The notes: a model not told the origin generated them from the sequence alone. Shown: positions 47,204-56,116, counted from the stretch's first letter. The stretch: 64,000 nt of DNA from Mesorhizobium sp. M8A.F.Ca.ET.218.01.1.1 (GCF_004791165.1 NZ_SRUZ01000001.1:1222382-1286381); one strand, 5' to 3'. A program made the numbers and translations.

Positions 47204-47830
47204 ATGTACAAGCTCTACACGCGCCCCGGCAGCGGCGGTTTCGTCGTCGAGGCTGCACTGGCGCTGATCGATGCGCCTTTCGAACAGATCGACGTGCCGA
47301 AGAACGAGGCGCCCGATCCGGCCTTTCTCGCCATCAGCCCGTTGAACCAGGTGCCGGTGCTGACCTTGCCGGACGGGCGCTCGGTCACCGAATCGGCGGC
47401 GATCTGCATCCTGCTCGCCGAACGCCACCCACAGGCCGGCCTGGCGCCGGCGGCCGAGGAACCGGCGCGCGCGGAGTTCCTGCGCTGGATGGCGTTCATG
47501 TCCTCGGTGCTCTACCCGGCGGTGCTGCGGCTCTACTATGCCCATCGCTACACGGCGGATGCCGAGGGTACGAAGGCGGTGAAACAGGCGGCGGTCGCCG
47601 AGATGGACCGTGGTTTTGCAGTCGTCGATGCCGCCTTGCGCGGCCGCGACTGGCTCGTCGGCGATAAGATGTCGCTGGCCGACATCTATCTCGTCATGCT
47701 GGTGGCCTGGCATCCCGACATCGACAGGGCGCGGGCGGCCTGGCCTGATATCGAACGCCTGTGGGCGCGGTTGCGCCAGCACCCGCTTATGAAGACGCTC
47801 AACACCTCGCACGAGATGTGGCCGGTCTGA
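47204..47830 (+). CDS. Glutathione S-transferase family protein
   Basis: 208 residues. N-terminal thioredoxin-like domain (Y-K-L-Y-T-R-P-G-S-G-G-F, N-Q-V-P-V-L-T-L-P-D-G, V-T-E-S-A-A-I) and helical C-terminal domain with L-V-G-D-K-M-S-L-A-D-I-Y. It probably binds glutathione; substrate unknown. The ribosome site is GGGGGAGGA. It converges with the ECF sigma factor gene. Confidence 0.9.
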   Translation: MYKLYTRPGSGGFVVEAALALIDAPFEQIDVPKNEAPDPAFLAISPLNQVPVLTLPDGRSVTESAAICILLAERHPQAGLAPAAEEPARAEFLRWMAFMSSVLYPAVLRLYYAHRYTADAEGTKAVKQAAVAEMDRGFAVVDAALRGRDWLVGDKMSLADIYLVMLVAWHPDIDRARAAWPDIERLWARLRQHPLMKTLNTSHEMWPV

Positions 47831-47861
47831 TCGGCCGAAAAAGCCGCCCGCGCGCACGACC

Positions 47862-49106
47862 TCACTGTATGAGCGCGGTGCGTTTTGCCTGCAGGAAGCG
47901 GCGCACCGCCGGATCGCGCTCGAGGCCGATCGCGCGATCATAGGCCTCGACCGCCTGCGGTCCCTGGCCGAGCCTGGCCAGGAGACCGGCACGCGCGGCC
48001 CAGTAGGGCTGATAGCCGTTGAGCCGCTTGTCGTCACCCAGCACGTAAAGGGCGGCCAACCCCGCCACCGCGCCCTCGGTCTCGGCGATCGCCACCGCGC
48101 GGTTGATCGCCACCACCGGCGATCCCGCGATCGAAAACAGCGCGTCGTAGAGTTCGCGAATCGCGATCCAGTCGGTGCGACCGGTGAGCCGCCGCGCCGC
48201 ATGGACGGACTGCACGGCCGCCTCCAGCTGGTAGCGGCCGATGACGCCCTTGGTGGCGGCGCCGCGAAGACATGCTTCGGCCTCGTCGACCAGGGCATGA
48301 TCCCACAATGCATGGTCCTGTTCGGCGAGCGGCACATAGTCTCCGGCCGTGTCGCGACGCGCCGCGCGGCGCGCCTCGGCGAACAGCATCAGCGACAGCA
48401 GGCCCAGCGCCTCCGGCTCGTCCGGCAGCAGCGAGGCCACCAGCCGGCCGAGCCAGATGCCTTCGGTGGCGAGGTTGCGGTGCCGCGTCTCGGTACCGGT
48501 CGGATCTGACCAGCCCTCGGCGAAAGCGGCGTAGATCGCCTCCAGCACCGCATCCAGCCTTTCACCGAGTTCGGCCCGCTCCGGCACGCGGAACGGAATG
48601 CCGGTCTCGCGGATGCGGCTCTTGGCGCGCACCAGGCGCTGGCCCATCGTGGCCGGCGAGAGCAGGAAGGCGGAAGCGATCGTGGCGGCATCGAAGCCGA
48701 GGATGGTCTGCAGGATCAGCGGCGCCCGCACGCCGGGTTCGATCGCCGGATGGGCGCAGGCGAACATCAGCCGCAATCGTTCGTCGGGCAGGTCCTCGTC
48801 GGTCATGCGCGCCTCCGTCTCCTCGGCAATCAGCTTGAGATGGTCACGGCCGGCTTCGCTGGTCAGCCGCCGCCGCACCGCATCGACACGCCGCCGCCTG
48901 GCCACGGCGAGCAACCAGGCTTCCGGCTTTTCAGGCACGCCGGAGCGCGGCCAGCGTTCGAGCGCCGCGGCAAAGGCGTCGGCCAGCGCATCCTCGGCGG
49001 CGGCCACGTCGCGCGTGCGCGCGGCGAGCCAGGCGACCAGCTTGCCATAGCTCTGCCGGGCGGCGGCCTCGGCGACCGCCCGGGCGATCTCCGGGCGACT
49101 GTCCAT
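47862..49106 (-). CDS. ECF sigma factor with C-terminal extension (ECF42 type)
   Basis: 414 residues. Residues ~1-190 hold sigma-70 regions 2 and 4 (A-A-E-D-A-L-A-D-A-F; W-L-L-A-V-A-R-R-R; region 4 T-M-G-Q-R-L-V-R-A-K). A long C-terminal helical TPR-like extension follows with D-W-I-A-I-R-E-L-Y-D-A-L and the V-A-I-N-R-A-V-A segment, the signature of the ECF42 group, which has no anti-sigma factor and is paired with DGPF/YciI proteins. The matching DGPF gene lies seven bases upstream. Confidence 0.93.
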   Translation of the reverse strand: MDSRPEIARAVAEAAARQSYGKLVAWLAARTRDVAAAEDALADAFAAALERWPRSGVPEKPEAWLLAVARRRRVDAVRRRLTSEAGRDHLKLIAEETEARMTDEDLPDERLRLMFACAHPAIEPGVRAPLILQTILGFDAATIASAFLLSPATMGQRLVRAKSRIRETGIPFRVPERAELGERLDAVLEAIYAAFAEGWSDPTGTETRHRNLATEGIWLGRLVASLLPDEPEALGLLSLMLFAEARRAARRDTAGDYVPLAEQDHALWDHALVDEAEACLRGAATKGVIGRYQLEAAVQSVHAARRLTGRTDWIAIRELYDALFSIAGSPVVAINRAVAIAETEGAVAGLAALYVLGDDKRLNGYQPYWAARAGLLARLGQGPQAVEAYDRAIGLERDPAVRRFLQAKRTALIQ

Positions 49107-49113
49107 CACGCCG

Positions 49114-49482
49114 TCACTTCTTGGGCATATAGTCGGCCATTTCCCAGATCGGCCGCAGCTCGACCGTGCCGGTGCTGGCCGCCGGACAGCGTGCCGCCCA
49201 GTCGATGGCGGTATCGATGTCGGCCGCCTCGATCATGTAGAAACCGGCAAGCTGCTCCTTGGTGTCGGCATAGGGGCCGTCGATCACGTTGGTCTTGCCG
49301 TCGGCGATCCGCACCGAGGTGGTCGCCTGGGTCGGACGCAGCCTTTCGCCGGCCAGCCACGCCCCGGACTTCTTCAACGCCTCGGTATAGGCGGCATAGG
49401 CCGCGCTCATCTGCTGGGCTTTCTCGATCGGCGTGTTCGCCAGCGCGGCTTCGTCGTTGTTGATCAAAAGCATGTATCGCAT
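49114..49482 (-). CDS. YciI/DGPF family protein
   Basis: 122 residues. Dimeric alpha-beta barrel protein starting M-R-Y-M-L-L-I-N-N-D-E with the family's V-I-D-G-P-Y-A-D-T-K-E-Q-L-A-G-F-Y motif. Such proteins are the near-constant partners of ECF42 sigma factors and may be made under their control; biochemical role unknown. Seven bases separate it from the sigma factor gene, so they are one operon. Confidence 0.93.
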   Translation of the reverse strand: MRYMLLINNDEAALANTPIEKAQQMSAAYAAYTEALKKSGAWLAGERLRPTQATTSVRIADGKTNVIDGPYADTKEQLAGFYMIEAADIDTAIDWAARCPAASTGTVELRPIWEMADYMPKK

Positions 49483-50406
49483 GGGTCTTCTCCCGTGGTT
49501 TCGAGGGCCGCGTCCTTGCGGGGCCAGACGTATGTCGCGCGGCGGTGGCCGATTTCGACAGGTTGCGGAAAAAACTTTCGTCTCCGGCCGCGCCTTGTGC
49601 AAGCGGGCATGCGATTCAAGGGCTCGGGGGCCGGCATGGAGCCGCCGGAAGGTGCGGTGAGATGGCTGGTGGATTTATGCGCCCAGAATGGGCGCGCGGC
49701 GTCGCGTCATGCTCGCCCTCCGGCGCCACCGGCAATGGCTGGAAGCTGTACACGGATGGCTTGCATCAAAGGATGGGGAAGGCGGCTTGGGACGGTCGGT
49801 CACGCTGGCCTCGGCTGCTTATGTCCTGTGACACTAAGCCAGCCGATGGCGGTCTCAAAGACGCGGCGATGTCGCACGCTGTCTGCCGGCGAAGGCCGGA
49901 CGTTCGGCGCGATAGGTCGTGGCGCGGGACGAGGCACCCGGCCTGCAGATGCGGCTGTTGTGGCGGCTCTCGAAAGTCATGGTCAGTGCGCGCCCAGCGA
50001 GGTGCCGCGACGGGCGCAGGCCGGACCGGGGCCGCGCATGTAGTAGCGCTCGGGCCGATAGGTCGGCGCGACGAATTCGCGGATGGCGGCGGCATAGCCG
50101 ATGAGGTGCGTGAGGAAGTTCATTTTACCCGGTCCCTGTCCCGATTTTCGGATGTCCCTTCCGAATTGCGAGAACGATAGCATCAAGGCGTGAATACTCA
50201 GTGAACGCGATGTTAATTTTTGGTCGAAAACCCGTCGCTTCGTGGCCGGAATGCGGCTGATTCGGGGTGTTTCGGTGCTCCTTGTCGTCATTTCTGCTGG
50301 TGTGACTTTTGCATCACATATGTTTCGTTTGAATGTCGCCTTGGCGCGCTTTTGTTTCAACTTTCGAACCGTCCTTGGAATTTCCTTGCCGATGGCCGGT
50401 GGGACC
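49483..50406. other. Gap of about 0.9 kb with little coding signal
   Basis: Apart from one possible 46-residue frame (49983-50123) nothing convincing is seen. Several open frames exist on both strands but they are basic, low-complexity and without ribosome sites. The base composition becomes less GC-rich between about 50150 and 50350. Confidence 0.5.
49983..50123 (-). CDS. Possible small protein
   Basis: 46 residues, starting M-N-F-L-T-H-L-I-G-Y-A-A-A-I-R-E-F and with a Tyr/Arg-rich middle (Y-R-P-E-R-Y-Y-M-R-G-P-G). GGGACCGGG precedes ATG 50123. It is divergent from the DUF892 gene. I do not recognise a family; small size leaves this uncertain. Confidence 0.4.
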   Translation of the reverse strand: MNFLTHLIGYAAAIREFVAPTYRPERYYMRGPGPACARRGTSLGAH

Positions 50407-50431
50407 GGAACCGGCCCGGGCAACGGACGTT
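50407..50431 (+). promoter_or_regulatory. EcfG-type general stress promoter
   Basis: GGAAC at 50407-50411, a 16-base spacer and CGTT at 50428-50431, the EcfG consensus. It lies about 88 bp before the start of the DUF892 gene. Confidence 0.7.
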
Positions 50432-50518
50432 GGGATCACGGCATTGCCGGCTCACAGGTGCTGCCTGCCGGCAGGCCGGACTCCCGCCACAAGCAAGAGC
50501 AATGGAAAGGCTGAAATC

Positions 50519-51025
50519 ATGGGCTTCTTTTCGAAGGACATCAAAACACTGGACGATCTCTTCGTGCACACGCTGCGCGATATCTATTATGCCGAGAAGC
50601 AGATCGAGAAGGCGTTGCCGAAGATGATCGGCAAGGCAACCGATCCGCAATTGAAGGCCGGCTTCGAAAAACATCTCGAACAGACCAAGGGCCATATCGA
50701 ACGCGTCGAGGAGGTGTTCGAGCTGCACGGCGTGAAGGCCAAGCCGGTGAATTGCCCGGCCATTGACGGCATTCTCGAGGAGGCCGACGACGTCAGCAGC
50801 GATGTCGATGACAAGGATGTTCTCGACGCCGCGCTGATCGCTTCCGCCCAGGCCGTCGAGCACTATGAGATGACCCGCTACGGCACCTTGATCGCCTGGG
50901 CCAAACAGCTCGGCCGCAGCGACTGCGCCAACGTGCTGGCCAAGAACCTCAAGGAAGAGCAGGCGACGGATCGCAAGCTGACCGAAATGGCGGAAAGCAA
51001 GATCAACCTGCAAGCCGCCGAATAG
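50519..51025 (+). CDS. Ferritin-like DUF892 (YciE-type) protein
   Basis: 168 residues, four-helix bundle. Family motif at the start: F-S-K-D-I-K-T-L-D-D-L-F-V-H-T-L-R-D-I-Y-Y-A-E-K-Q-I, with carboxylate/His residues in H-L-E-Q-T-K-G-H and V-E-H-Y-E-M that could bind a di-metal centre. These proteins are made in stress in enterobacteria (YciE) and alpha-proteobacteria; function unknown. It is followed 110 bp later by ku, and each gene has its own EcfG-type promoter. Confidence 0.9.
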   Translation: MGFFSKDIKTLDDLFVHTLRDIYYAEKQIEKALPKMIGKATDPQLKAGFEKHLEQTKGHIERVEEVFELHGVKAKPVNCPAIDGILEEADDVSSDVDDKDVLDAALIASAQAVEHYEMTRYGTLIAWAKQLGRSDCANVLAKNLKEEQATDRKLTEMAESKINLQAAE

Positions 51026-51078
51026 GGGCAGACAGCCGGGGCCGGCGGCAATCGCGCCGGCCCCGGCCGGATCGCGTT

Positions 51079-51104
51079 GGAACCGAGCGGGGTGGTCGTC
51101 CGTT
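51079..51104 (+). promoter_or_regulatory. EcfG-type general stress promoter of ku-ligD
   Basis: GGAAC at 51079-51083, a 17-base spacer and CGTT at 51101-51104, about 30 bp before the ku start. Matches the EcfG consensus. The ku and ligD genes of Sinorhizobium are known RpoE2 (EcfG) targets. Confidence 0.75.
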
Positions 51105-51134
51105 CCAGCTGATCTTTCTCAAGGGGAAATCATC

Positions 51135-52007
51135 ATGGCGCCGCGCCCGGCCTGGAAAGGCTATCTGAAGCTCTCGCTGGTCACGTGTGCCATCGAACTG
51201 ACCAATGTCGTCACCCATGCCGAGAAGGTCTCGTTCCGCATCCTCAACCGCAAGACCGGCAATACGGTGAAGCGGATCTACGTCGATGCCGAGACCGGCA
51301 AGCCGATCGAGGACGGCGACGAGATCAAGGGCTACGAGATCGACAAGGGCGATTTCGTCCGTATAGAGGAGGACGAGATCGAGGCGGTGCAGATCGAATC
51401 CTCGCACACGATGAGCCTCGACGGCTTCGTCGACAAGGCCTCGATCGAGCAGATCTATCTCGACACGCCTTACTATGTCGCGCCGGCCGACACGGTTTCG
51501 GAAGAGGCCTTCGCCGTCATCCGCGACGCCATGGCGGGCAAGAAGATGGCGGGGCTTGCCCGCATCGTTCTGTACAGCCGCGAACGGCCCGTGGTCATCG
51601 AGCCGCTCGGCAAGGGCATGGTGCTGACGACGCTGCGCTACGACAACACGGTGCGCCAGCCGGAAAGCGTCTTCGGCGACATCAAGGCGGTGAAGACCGA
51701 CCAGGAGATGACCGATCTCGCCGAACTCATCATCGACAAGAAGAAGGCGAAGTTCGATCCGTCGAAATTCGAGGACAAATATGAGGACGCCCTGCTCGAA
51801 CTGATCCGCGCCAAGAAGGCGGGGCACAAGGCGCCGAAGGCCAAGGCCGCTCCCAAGCCCTCCAACGTCGTCAATCTGTTCGACGCGCTGAAGAAGAGCC
51901 TCTCGTCGGACTCCGGCCCGTCGAAACCATCATCCCAGGCGAAAGCCAAGCCGGCGACCAAAAGCGCCAAGGCGAAAAGCGTTGCGCCGAAGCGCAAATC
52001 GGCCTGA
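51135..52007 (+). CDS. ku: Non-homologous end joining protein Ku
   Basis: 290 residues. Typical bacterial Ku core beginning R-P-A-W-K-G-Y-L-K-L-S-L-V and containing S-F-R-I-L-N-R-K-T-G and K-G-Y-E-I-D-K-G-D-F-V. The C-terminal ~60 residues are Lys/Ala/Pro-rich, a tail that in other Ku proteins binds DNA and LigD. As a homodimer it binds double-strand ends and recruits LigD. The AAGGGGAAATC site precedes the ATG. It lies nine bases before ligD, in one transcript. Confidence 0.96.
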   Translation: MAPRPAWKGYLKLSLVTCAIELTNVVTHAEKVSFRILNRKTGNTVKRIYVDAETGKPIEDGDEIKGYEIDKGDFVRIEEDEIEAVQIESSHTMSLDGFVDKASIEQIYLDTPYYVAPADTVSEEAFAVIRDAMAGKKMAGLARIVLYSRERPVVIEPLGKGMVLTTLRYDNTVRQPESVFGDIKAVKTDQEMTDLAELIIDKKKAKFDPSKFEDKYEDALLELIRAKKAGHKAPKAKAAPKPSNVVNLFDALKKSLSSDSGPSKPSSQAKAKPATKSAKAKSVAPKRKSA

Positions 52008-52016
52008 GGATACGAG

Positions 52017-54539
52017 ATGGCAAGCCTCGAACAGTATCATTCGAAGCGCGACTTCAAGAAGACCGCGGAGCCGGCCGGCAAGGTTACGCGCGGGCAGAAG
52101 GGCGGCGGCATCTTCGTGATCCAGAAGCATGCCGCGACAAGGCTGCATTACGATTTTCGCCTCGAGCATGACGGCGTGCTGTGGAGCTGGGCGGTGACGC
52201 GCGGTCCTAGCCTCGACCCGCACGAAAAGCGGCTGGCCGTGCATGTCGAGGATCATCCCATCGACTATGCCGGCTTTGAAGGCACCATCCCCAAGGGCGA
52301 ATATGGCGGCGGCTCGGTGCTCGTCTGGGACGAAGGAACCTGGACGCCCGAGGACGATCCCGCGAAGATGATGAAGAAGGGGCACATCAACTTCGAACTC
52401 GAGGGCCACAAGCTGCGTGGCAAATGGCATCTGGTGCGGCTGCGGCCGCGCCCGGGCGAAAAACGAGACAACTGGCTGCTGATCAAGTCCGACGATGCCG
52501 CCGCGCGCCCCGGCGAGGATATTCTCAACGACGAGCCGAAGTCGGTGAAATCAGGCCTGACGATCGAGGAGGTCGGCGAAGGCAAGGCGGCCAAGGGCGA
52601 GAAACCCAAAGTCTGGCACTCGAACAAGCCGGCCACCGGCAAGGCCAAGGCCGGGGCCAGGAAACTCGACTTCATCGAACCGCAGCTCGCCACGCTGGAG
52701 CGGGACGCACCGTCGGGCCAGGACTGGCTGCATGAGGTGAAGTTCGACGGCTATCGCATGCAGGCGCAGATCGCCGGCACCGACGTGCGGCTCTTGACCC
52801 GAACCGGCCTCGACTGGACGGAAAAATTCGGCGGCGAGATCGCGGCCGAACTCGCCGGGCTGAAATGCAGCGATGCCATCATCGACGGGGAGATCGTCGT
52901 GCTGGCCGACAGCGGCGTGTCGTCCTTCGCGCTGCTGCAGCAGGATCTGTCGGCGAAGCGGACGAACCGGTTCATCTACTATGTGTTCGACCTGATGCGG
53001 CTCGACGGCAAGGATTTGCGGCGGGAACCGCTGGTCGAGCGCAAGCAGGCCTTGCAGGACCTGCTCGGCGAGCAGGCCGACAATGCGGCGGTGCGTTTCT
53101 CCGACCATTTTGCCGAACCCGGCAAGATCATGCTGGAACATGCCTGCCGCATGGGGCTGGAAGGCGTCGTCTCAAAACGCTCCGATGCGCCCTACCGCGG
53201 CGGGCGCGGTCCGGCATGGGTCAAATCGAAGTGCACGGCGCGGCAGGAATTCGTCATCGGCGGCTATCTGCCGTCTGACAAGACCGGACGCGGCCTGCGT
53301 TCGCTGCTGGTCGGCTATTACGAAGACGGCCGCCTGCACTATGCCGGCCGGGTCGGCACCGGCTTCTCCACCAAGGGCGCCAACGACCTGAAGAAGAGGC
53401 TCGATGCGCTGACGGCGGACGCCTCGCCCTTCGATGCGGCGGTGCCGAAGGGCAAGGGCCTTGTCTGGGTCAGGCCGGAACTGGTCGGCGAAGTGGAGTT
53501 TCGCAGCTGGACCTCGGACCGTATAATACGCCATGCTTCGTTCCAGGGGCTGCGCGAGGACAAGCCGGCGGAGGAAGTCGTGCAGGAAAAGCCAAAGGCG
53601 GCGACAGGCAAGCCAGCGACAGGCAAGGGCCCGGCAAAGGCCAAGCCGGCGGCAAGCAGCGCCGGTAGGCCTGCCGGCGGGATGACGACCTCCGTAAAGC
53701 TCTCCCATCCCGACAAGCTTTTGTGGCCCGACGAGAAGATATCGAAGCAGGACCTGCTCGACCATTACGCGCTGGTCTGGCCGCGCATGGAACAGTTCGT
53801 CGTCAACCGGCCGCTAAGCCTGGTGCGCGCACCGGACGGCGTTGGCGGGCAGCGCTTCTTCCAGAAACACGCCTCCCCCGGAATGAGCGACAAGATCGCC
53901 CGGATGAGGGACCCCGGGGATGGCGAGGAAATCCTGTTCATCCGGGATTTCGACGGGGTCGCGGCGCTCGTCCAGTATGGTGTGGTCGAGATCCATATCT
54001 GGGGCTGCATGATCGACAAGCTCGAACAGCCGGACCAGATCGTTTTCGACCTCGACCCCGATGAGGGCGTCGATGTGAAGGCGGTGCGCGAGGCGGCGCT
54101 CGACATCAGGGGCAAGCTCGACGAGCTGTCGTTGCCGAATTTCGTCAAGACTTCGGGCGGCAAGGGCTTTCATGTCGTCGTGCCGCTGAAACCGTCGGCG
54201 GATTGGGCCGAAGTCAAAGACTTCGCCCATGATTTCGCCAGGGCGCTGGAGCAGGGTGCCCGCGACCGCTACACGGCGACGCTGTCGAAGAAGGCGCGTA
54301 CGGGAAAAATCTTCGTCGACTATCTGCGCAATGGCAGCGGCGCGACCACCGTCGCACCTTACTCCTCACGGGCCAAGAAGGGCGCGACGGTGTCCATGCC
54401 GGTGACCTGGGCCGAGATCGAGGCCGGCCTGGCGCCGAACGCCTTCCCGATCGGCGACAAGACGACGTTGGCGAAGCTGGCGGAAGCCGATCCCTGGAAG
54501 GACTTTTTCAGGCAGGGGAAGGCTTTGAAGCGGGGGTAA
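52017..54539 (+). CDS. ligD: Multifunctional DNA ligase D
   Basis: 840 residues in the order phosphoesterase-ligase-polymerase. The phosphoesterase part (to ~190) has H-A-A-T-R-L-H-Y-D-F-R-L-E and the G-x-Y-G-G-G-S-V segment. The adenylating lysine is Lys242 in E-V-K-F-D-G-Y-R, with later ligase motifs E-G-V-V-S-K-R and W-V-K-S-K. A Lys/Ala/Pro-rich linker (~515-555) joins the primase-polymerase part, whose D-L-D-P pair is at about residues 678-680. It trims, fills and seals broken ends with Ku. A close nine-base spacing after ku indicates coupling. Confidence 0.97.
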   Translation: MASLEQYHSKRDFKKTAEPAGKVTRGQKGGGIFVIQKHAATRLHYDFRLEHDGVLWSWAVTRGPSLDPHEKRLAVHVEDHPIDYAGFEGTIPKGEYGGGSVLVWDEGTWTPEDDPAKMMKKGHINFELEGHKLRGKWHLVRLRPRPGEKRDNWLLIKSDDAAARPGEDILNDEPKSVKSGLTIEEVGEGKAAKGEKPKVWHSNKPATGKAKAGARKLDFIEPQLATLERDAPSGQDWLHEVKFDGYRMQAQIAGTDVRLLTRTGLDWTEKFGGEIAAELAGLKCSDAIIDGEIVVLADSGVSSFALLQQDLSAKRTNRFIYYVFDLMRLDGKDLRREPLVERKQALQDLLGEQADNAAVRFSDHFAEPGKIMLEHACRMGLEGVVSKRSDAPYRGGRGPAWVKSKCTARQEFVIGGYLPSDKTGRGLRSLLVGYYEDGRLHYAGRVGTGFSTKGANDLKKRLDALTADASPFDAAVPKGKGLVWVRPELVGEVEFRSWTSDRIIRHASFQGLREDKPAEEVVQEKPKAATGKPATGKGPAKAKPAASSAGRPAGGMTTSVKLSHPDKLLWPDEKISKQDLLDHYALVWPRMEQFVVNRPLSLVRAPDGVGGQRFFQKHASPGMSDKIARMRDPGDGEEILFIRDFDGVAALVQYGVVEIHIWGCMIDKLEQPDQIVFDLDPDEGVDVKAVREAALDIRGKLDELSLPNFVKTSGGKGFHVVVPLKPSADWAEVKDFAHDFARALEQGARDRYTATLSKKARTGKIFVDYLRNGSGATTVAPYSSRAKKGATVSMPVTWAEIEAGLAPNAFPIGDKTTLAKLAEADPWKDFFRQGKALKRG

Positions 54540-54555
54540 TTCGACACTTTCGACG

Positions 54556-54578
54556 CCGGGGGGCGCTGTCCCGCCGGC
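54556..54578. repeat. Fragment of intergenic palindromic element
   Basis: GGGGGGCGCTGTCCCGCCG matches the inner end of the copy at 13904-13922. It lies between ligD and the ArsR gene. Confidence 0.55.
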
Positions 54579-54605
54579 TTTGCGAAAATGAGCGCCGCCG
54601 ACCTC

Positions 54606-55280
54606 TTATCCCAAAAACACCCTTTCGAACGCCTGCTTGCCCGGCGGCGAAAATACCACCGCGCGGCTGTCCTTCTCGCGGCGTGCCCATTTCTCGGCAA
54701 GGATCTTGTCGAGGATGGCGGCGCCCAGCGTGCCGGCGAGGTGCGAGCGCCGCACGCTCCAGTCGAGGCAGGCGCGGCACACGGGCCGCCTAGGCTTGGT
54801 GTAGACATCGATGCCGATCGCCGCGAAGTGCGAGGCCGCGGACGGGCCGAGCCTGATCTCCTGGCCGTCGCGGACCAATATGTTCTTGTCGACAAGACGA
54901 TCCAGCATCGCAACGGCCCGTTCGCCGGCAAGATGATCGTAGCAGACGCGCGCGATGCGCATCGCGCCGTCGCGGGGGCCCGGCCGCACGCGCTTTGGGC
55001 CGACGGCTTCGGCCACGCCGGTGATGGCTTCGATCATGCCGGCCACTTGCGGGCCGGCCAGACCGTAATAGCGATGCCGGCCCTGGCTGGCCACGGTCAG
55101 CAGTCCGCCCTCCATCAGTTTCGACAGATGCGAGGACGCGGTCGGCAACGACACGCCGGCCTCCAGCGCCAGTTCGCTCGCGGTCAATGCCGTGCCGCCC
55201 ATCAGGGCGTTCAGCATGTTGGCGCGGGCCGGATCGCCGACCAGGCTGGCGATGCGGGCAATATCGGGTCCTTCGCGCAT
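54606..55280 (-). CDS. ArsR-family winged-helix regulator
   Basis: 224 residues. N-terminal ArsR/SmtB domain (V-G-D-P-A-R-A-N-M-L-N-A-L, S-L-P-T-A-S-S-H-L-S-K-L, R-H-R-Y-Y-G). The C-terminal ~110 residues are a further helical domain with C-R-A-C-L-D-W-S-V-R-R-S-H-L-A-G, known from larger ArsR proteins of soil bacteria; the C-x-x-C-x12-H set could bind metal. It is divergent from a NIPSNAP-type/monooxygenase-type gene pair (162 bp between starts), the probable target. Confidence 0.88.
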   Translation of the reverse strand: MREGPDIARIASLVGDPARANMLNALMGGTALTASELALEAGVSLPTASSHLSKLMEGGLLTVASQGRHRYYGLAGPQVAGMIEAITGVAEAVGPKRVRPGPRDGAMRIARVCYDHLAGERAVAMLDRLVDKNILVRDGQEIRLGPSAASHFAAIGIDVYTKPRRPVCRACLDWSVRRSHLAGTLGAAILDKILAEKWARREKDSRAVVFSPPGKQAFERVFLG

Positions 55281-55441
55281 GGTTTGATCCTCATCGAAAC
55301 ATTCTTGTCAGATAACCAGTATTCTCGGCCCAGTTCAAGGAGCTGGCATGATGGCTCCTGACACCAGACTGACTAGCACAGAGATGCGCGTGACGTTTCG
55401 ACCGCCCTCGAACCGTCGTTGCAAACCCCGAGGAGACCGAG

Positions 55442-55774
55442 ATGACCATCACCTGCTTCATCCGCTATGAGATCGACCCGTTCGGCAAGGCCGCCTTCGA
55501 GGAATATGCCCGCAATTGGGGCCAGGCCATTCCGCGCTGCGGCGCCGATCTGATCGGCTATTTCGCGCCGCACGAGGGCTCGGCCACGACGGCCTATGCC
55601 GCCTACAACATCGAAAACCTGGCGGCCTACGAAGCCTATCGCGCCCGGCTTGCCGCCGACCCCGCCGGCAAGGCAAACTACGAGTTCGCCCGCCGCGAAC
55701 GATTCATCCTCAAGGAGGACCGCATGTTCCTGAAACTGGCGTCCGGCCCGCACGCGCCGCTGGTGAAGGTATGA
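55442..55774 (+). CDS. NIPSNAP family protein
   Basis: 110 residues, a dimeric alpha-beta barrel domain: I-T-C-F-I-R-Y-E-I-D-P at the start, a central G-A-D-L-I-G-Y-F-A-P-H, ending with F-L-K-L-A. Enzymatic role unknown. Its end overlaps the next gene by four bases (ATGA). Together with that gene it is divergent from the ArsR regulator. Confidence 0.85.
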   Translation: MTITCFIRYEIDPFGKAAFEEYARNWGQAIPRCGADLIGYFAPHEGSATTAYAAYNIENLAAYEAYRARLAADPAGKANYEFARRERFILKEDRMFLKLASGPHAPLVKV

Positions 55775-56115
55775 TCGCCGTCATCTTCGAGGTGCAGCCC
55801 GCGGAAGGCCGGCGCGAGGCTTATCTCGGCATCGCCGCCGAGTTGCGTCCGCTGCTCGACGGCATCGATGGATTCATTTCCGTCGAGCGCTTCCAGAGCC
55901 TGGCCGACCAGAACCGGATGCTGTCGCTGTCATTCTGGCGCGACGAGGAGGCGGTCAAGGCCTGGCGCAATACGGAAGAACACCGGCAGGCGCAGCAGGC
56001 CGGGCGCGGCGGTATCTTTGCCGGCTATAGATTGCGGATCGCCCATGTGGTGCGGGACTACGGGCTGGCCGAGAGGGACGAGGCGCCGGCGGACAGCCGG
56101 GCGGTGAATGGGTAG
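55771..56115 (+). CDS. Antibiotic biosynthesis monooxygenase-like (ABM) protein
   Basis: 114 residues of ABM type: M-I-A-V-I-F-E-V-Q-P, G-F-I-S-V-E-R-F-Q-S-L, W-R-D-E-E-A-V-K-A-W, H-R-Q-A-Q-Q-A-G. Members degrade or oxidise small aromatic compounds or heme, or have unknown substrates. Coupled by ATGA overlap to the NIPSNAP-family gene; the two are related folds and may act on one compound. Confidence 0.85.
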   Translation: MIAVIFEVQPAEGRREAYLGIAAELRPLLDGIDGFISVERFQSLADQNRMLSLSFWRDEEAVKAWRNTEEHRQAQQAGRGGIFAGYRLRIAHVVRDYGLAERDEAPADSRAVNG

Positions 56116-56116
56116 C

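Noticed and set aside
49766..50095. 109-residue minus-strand frame in the gap before DUF892
   Set aside because: Pro/Arg/Ser-rich, no ribosome site, no recognisable motif, overlaps a better small frame.
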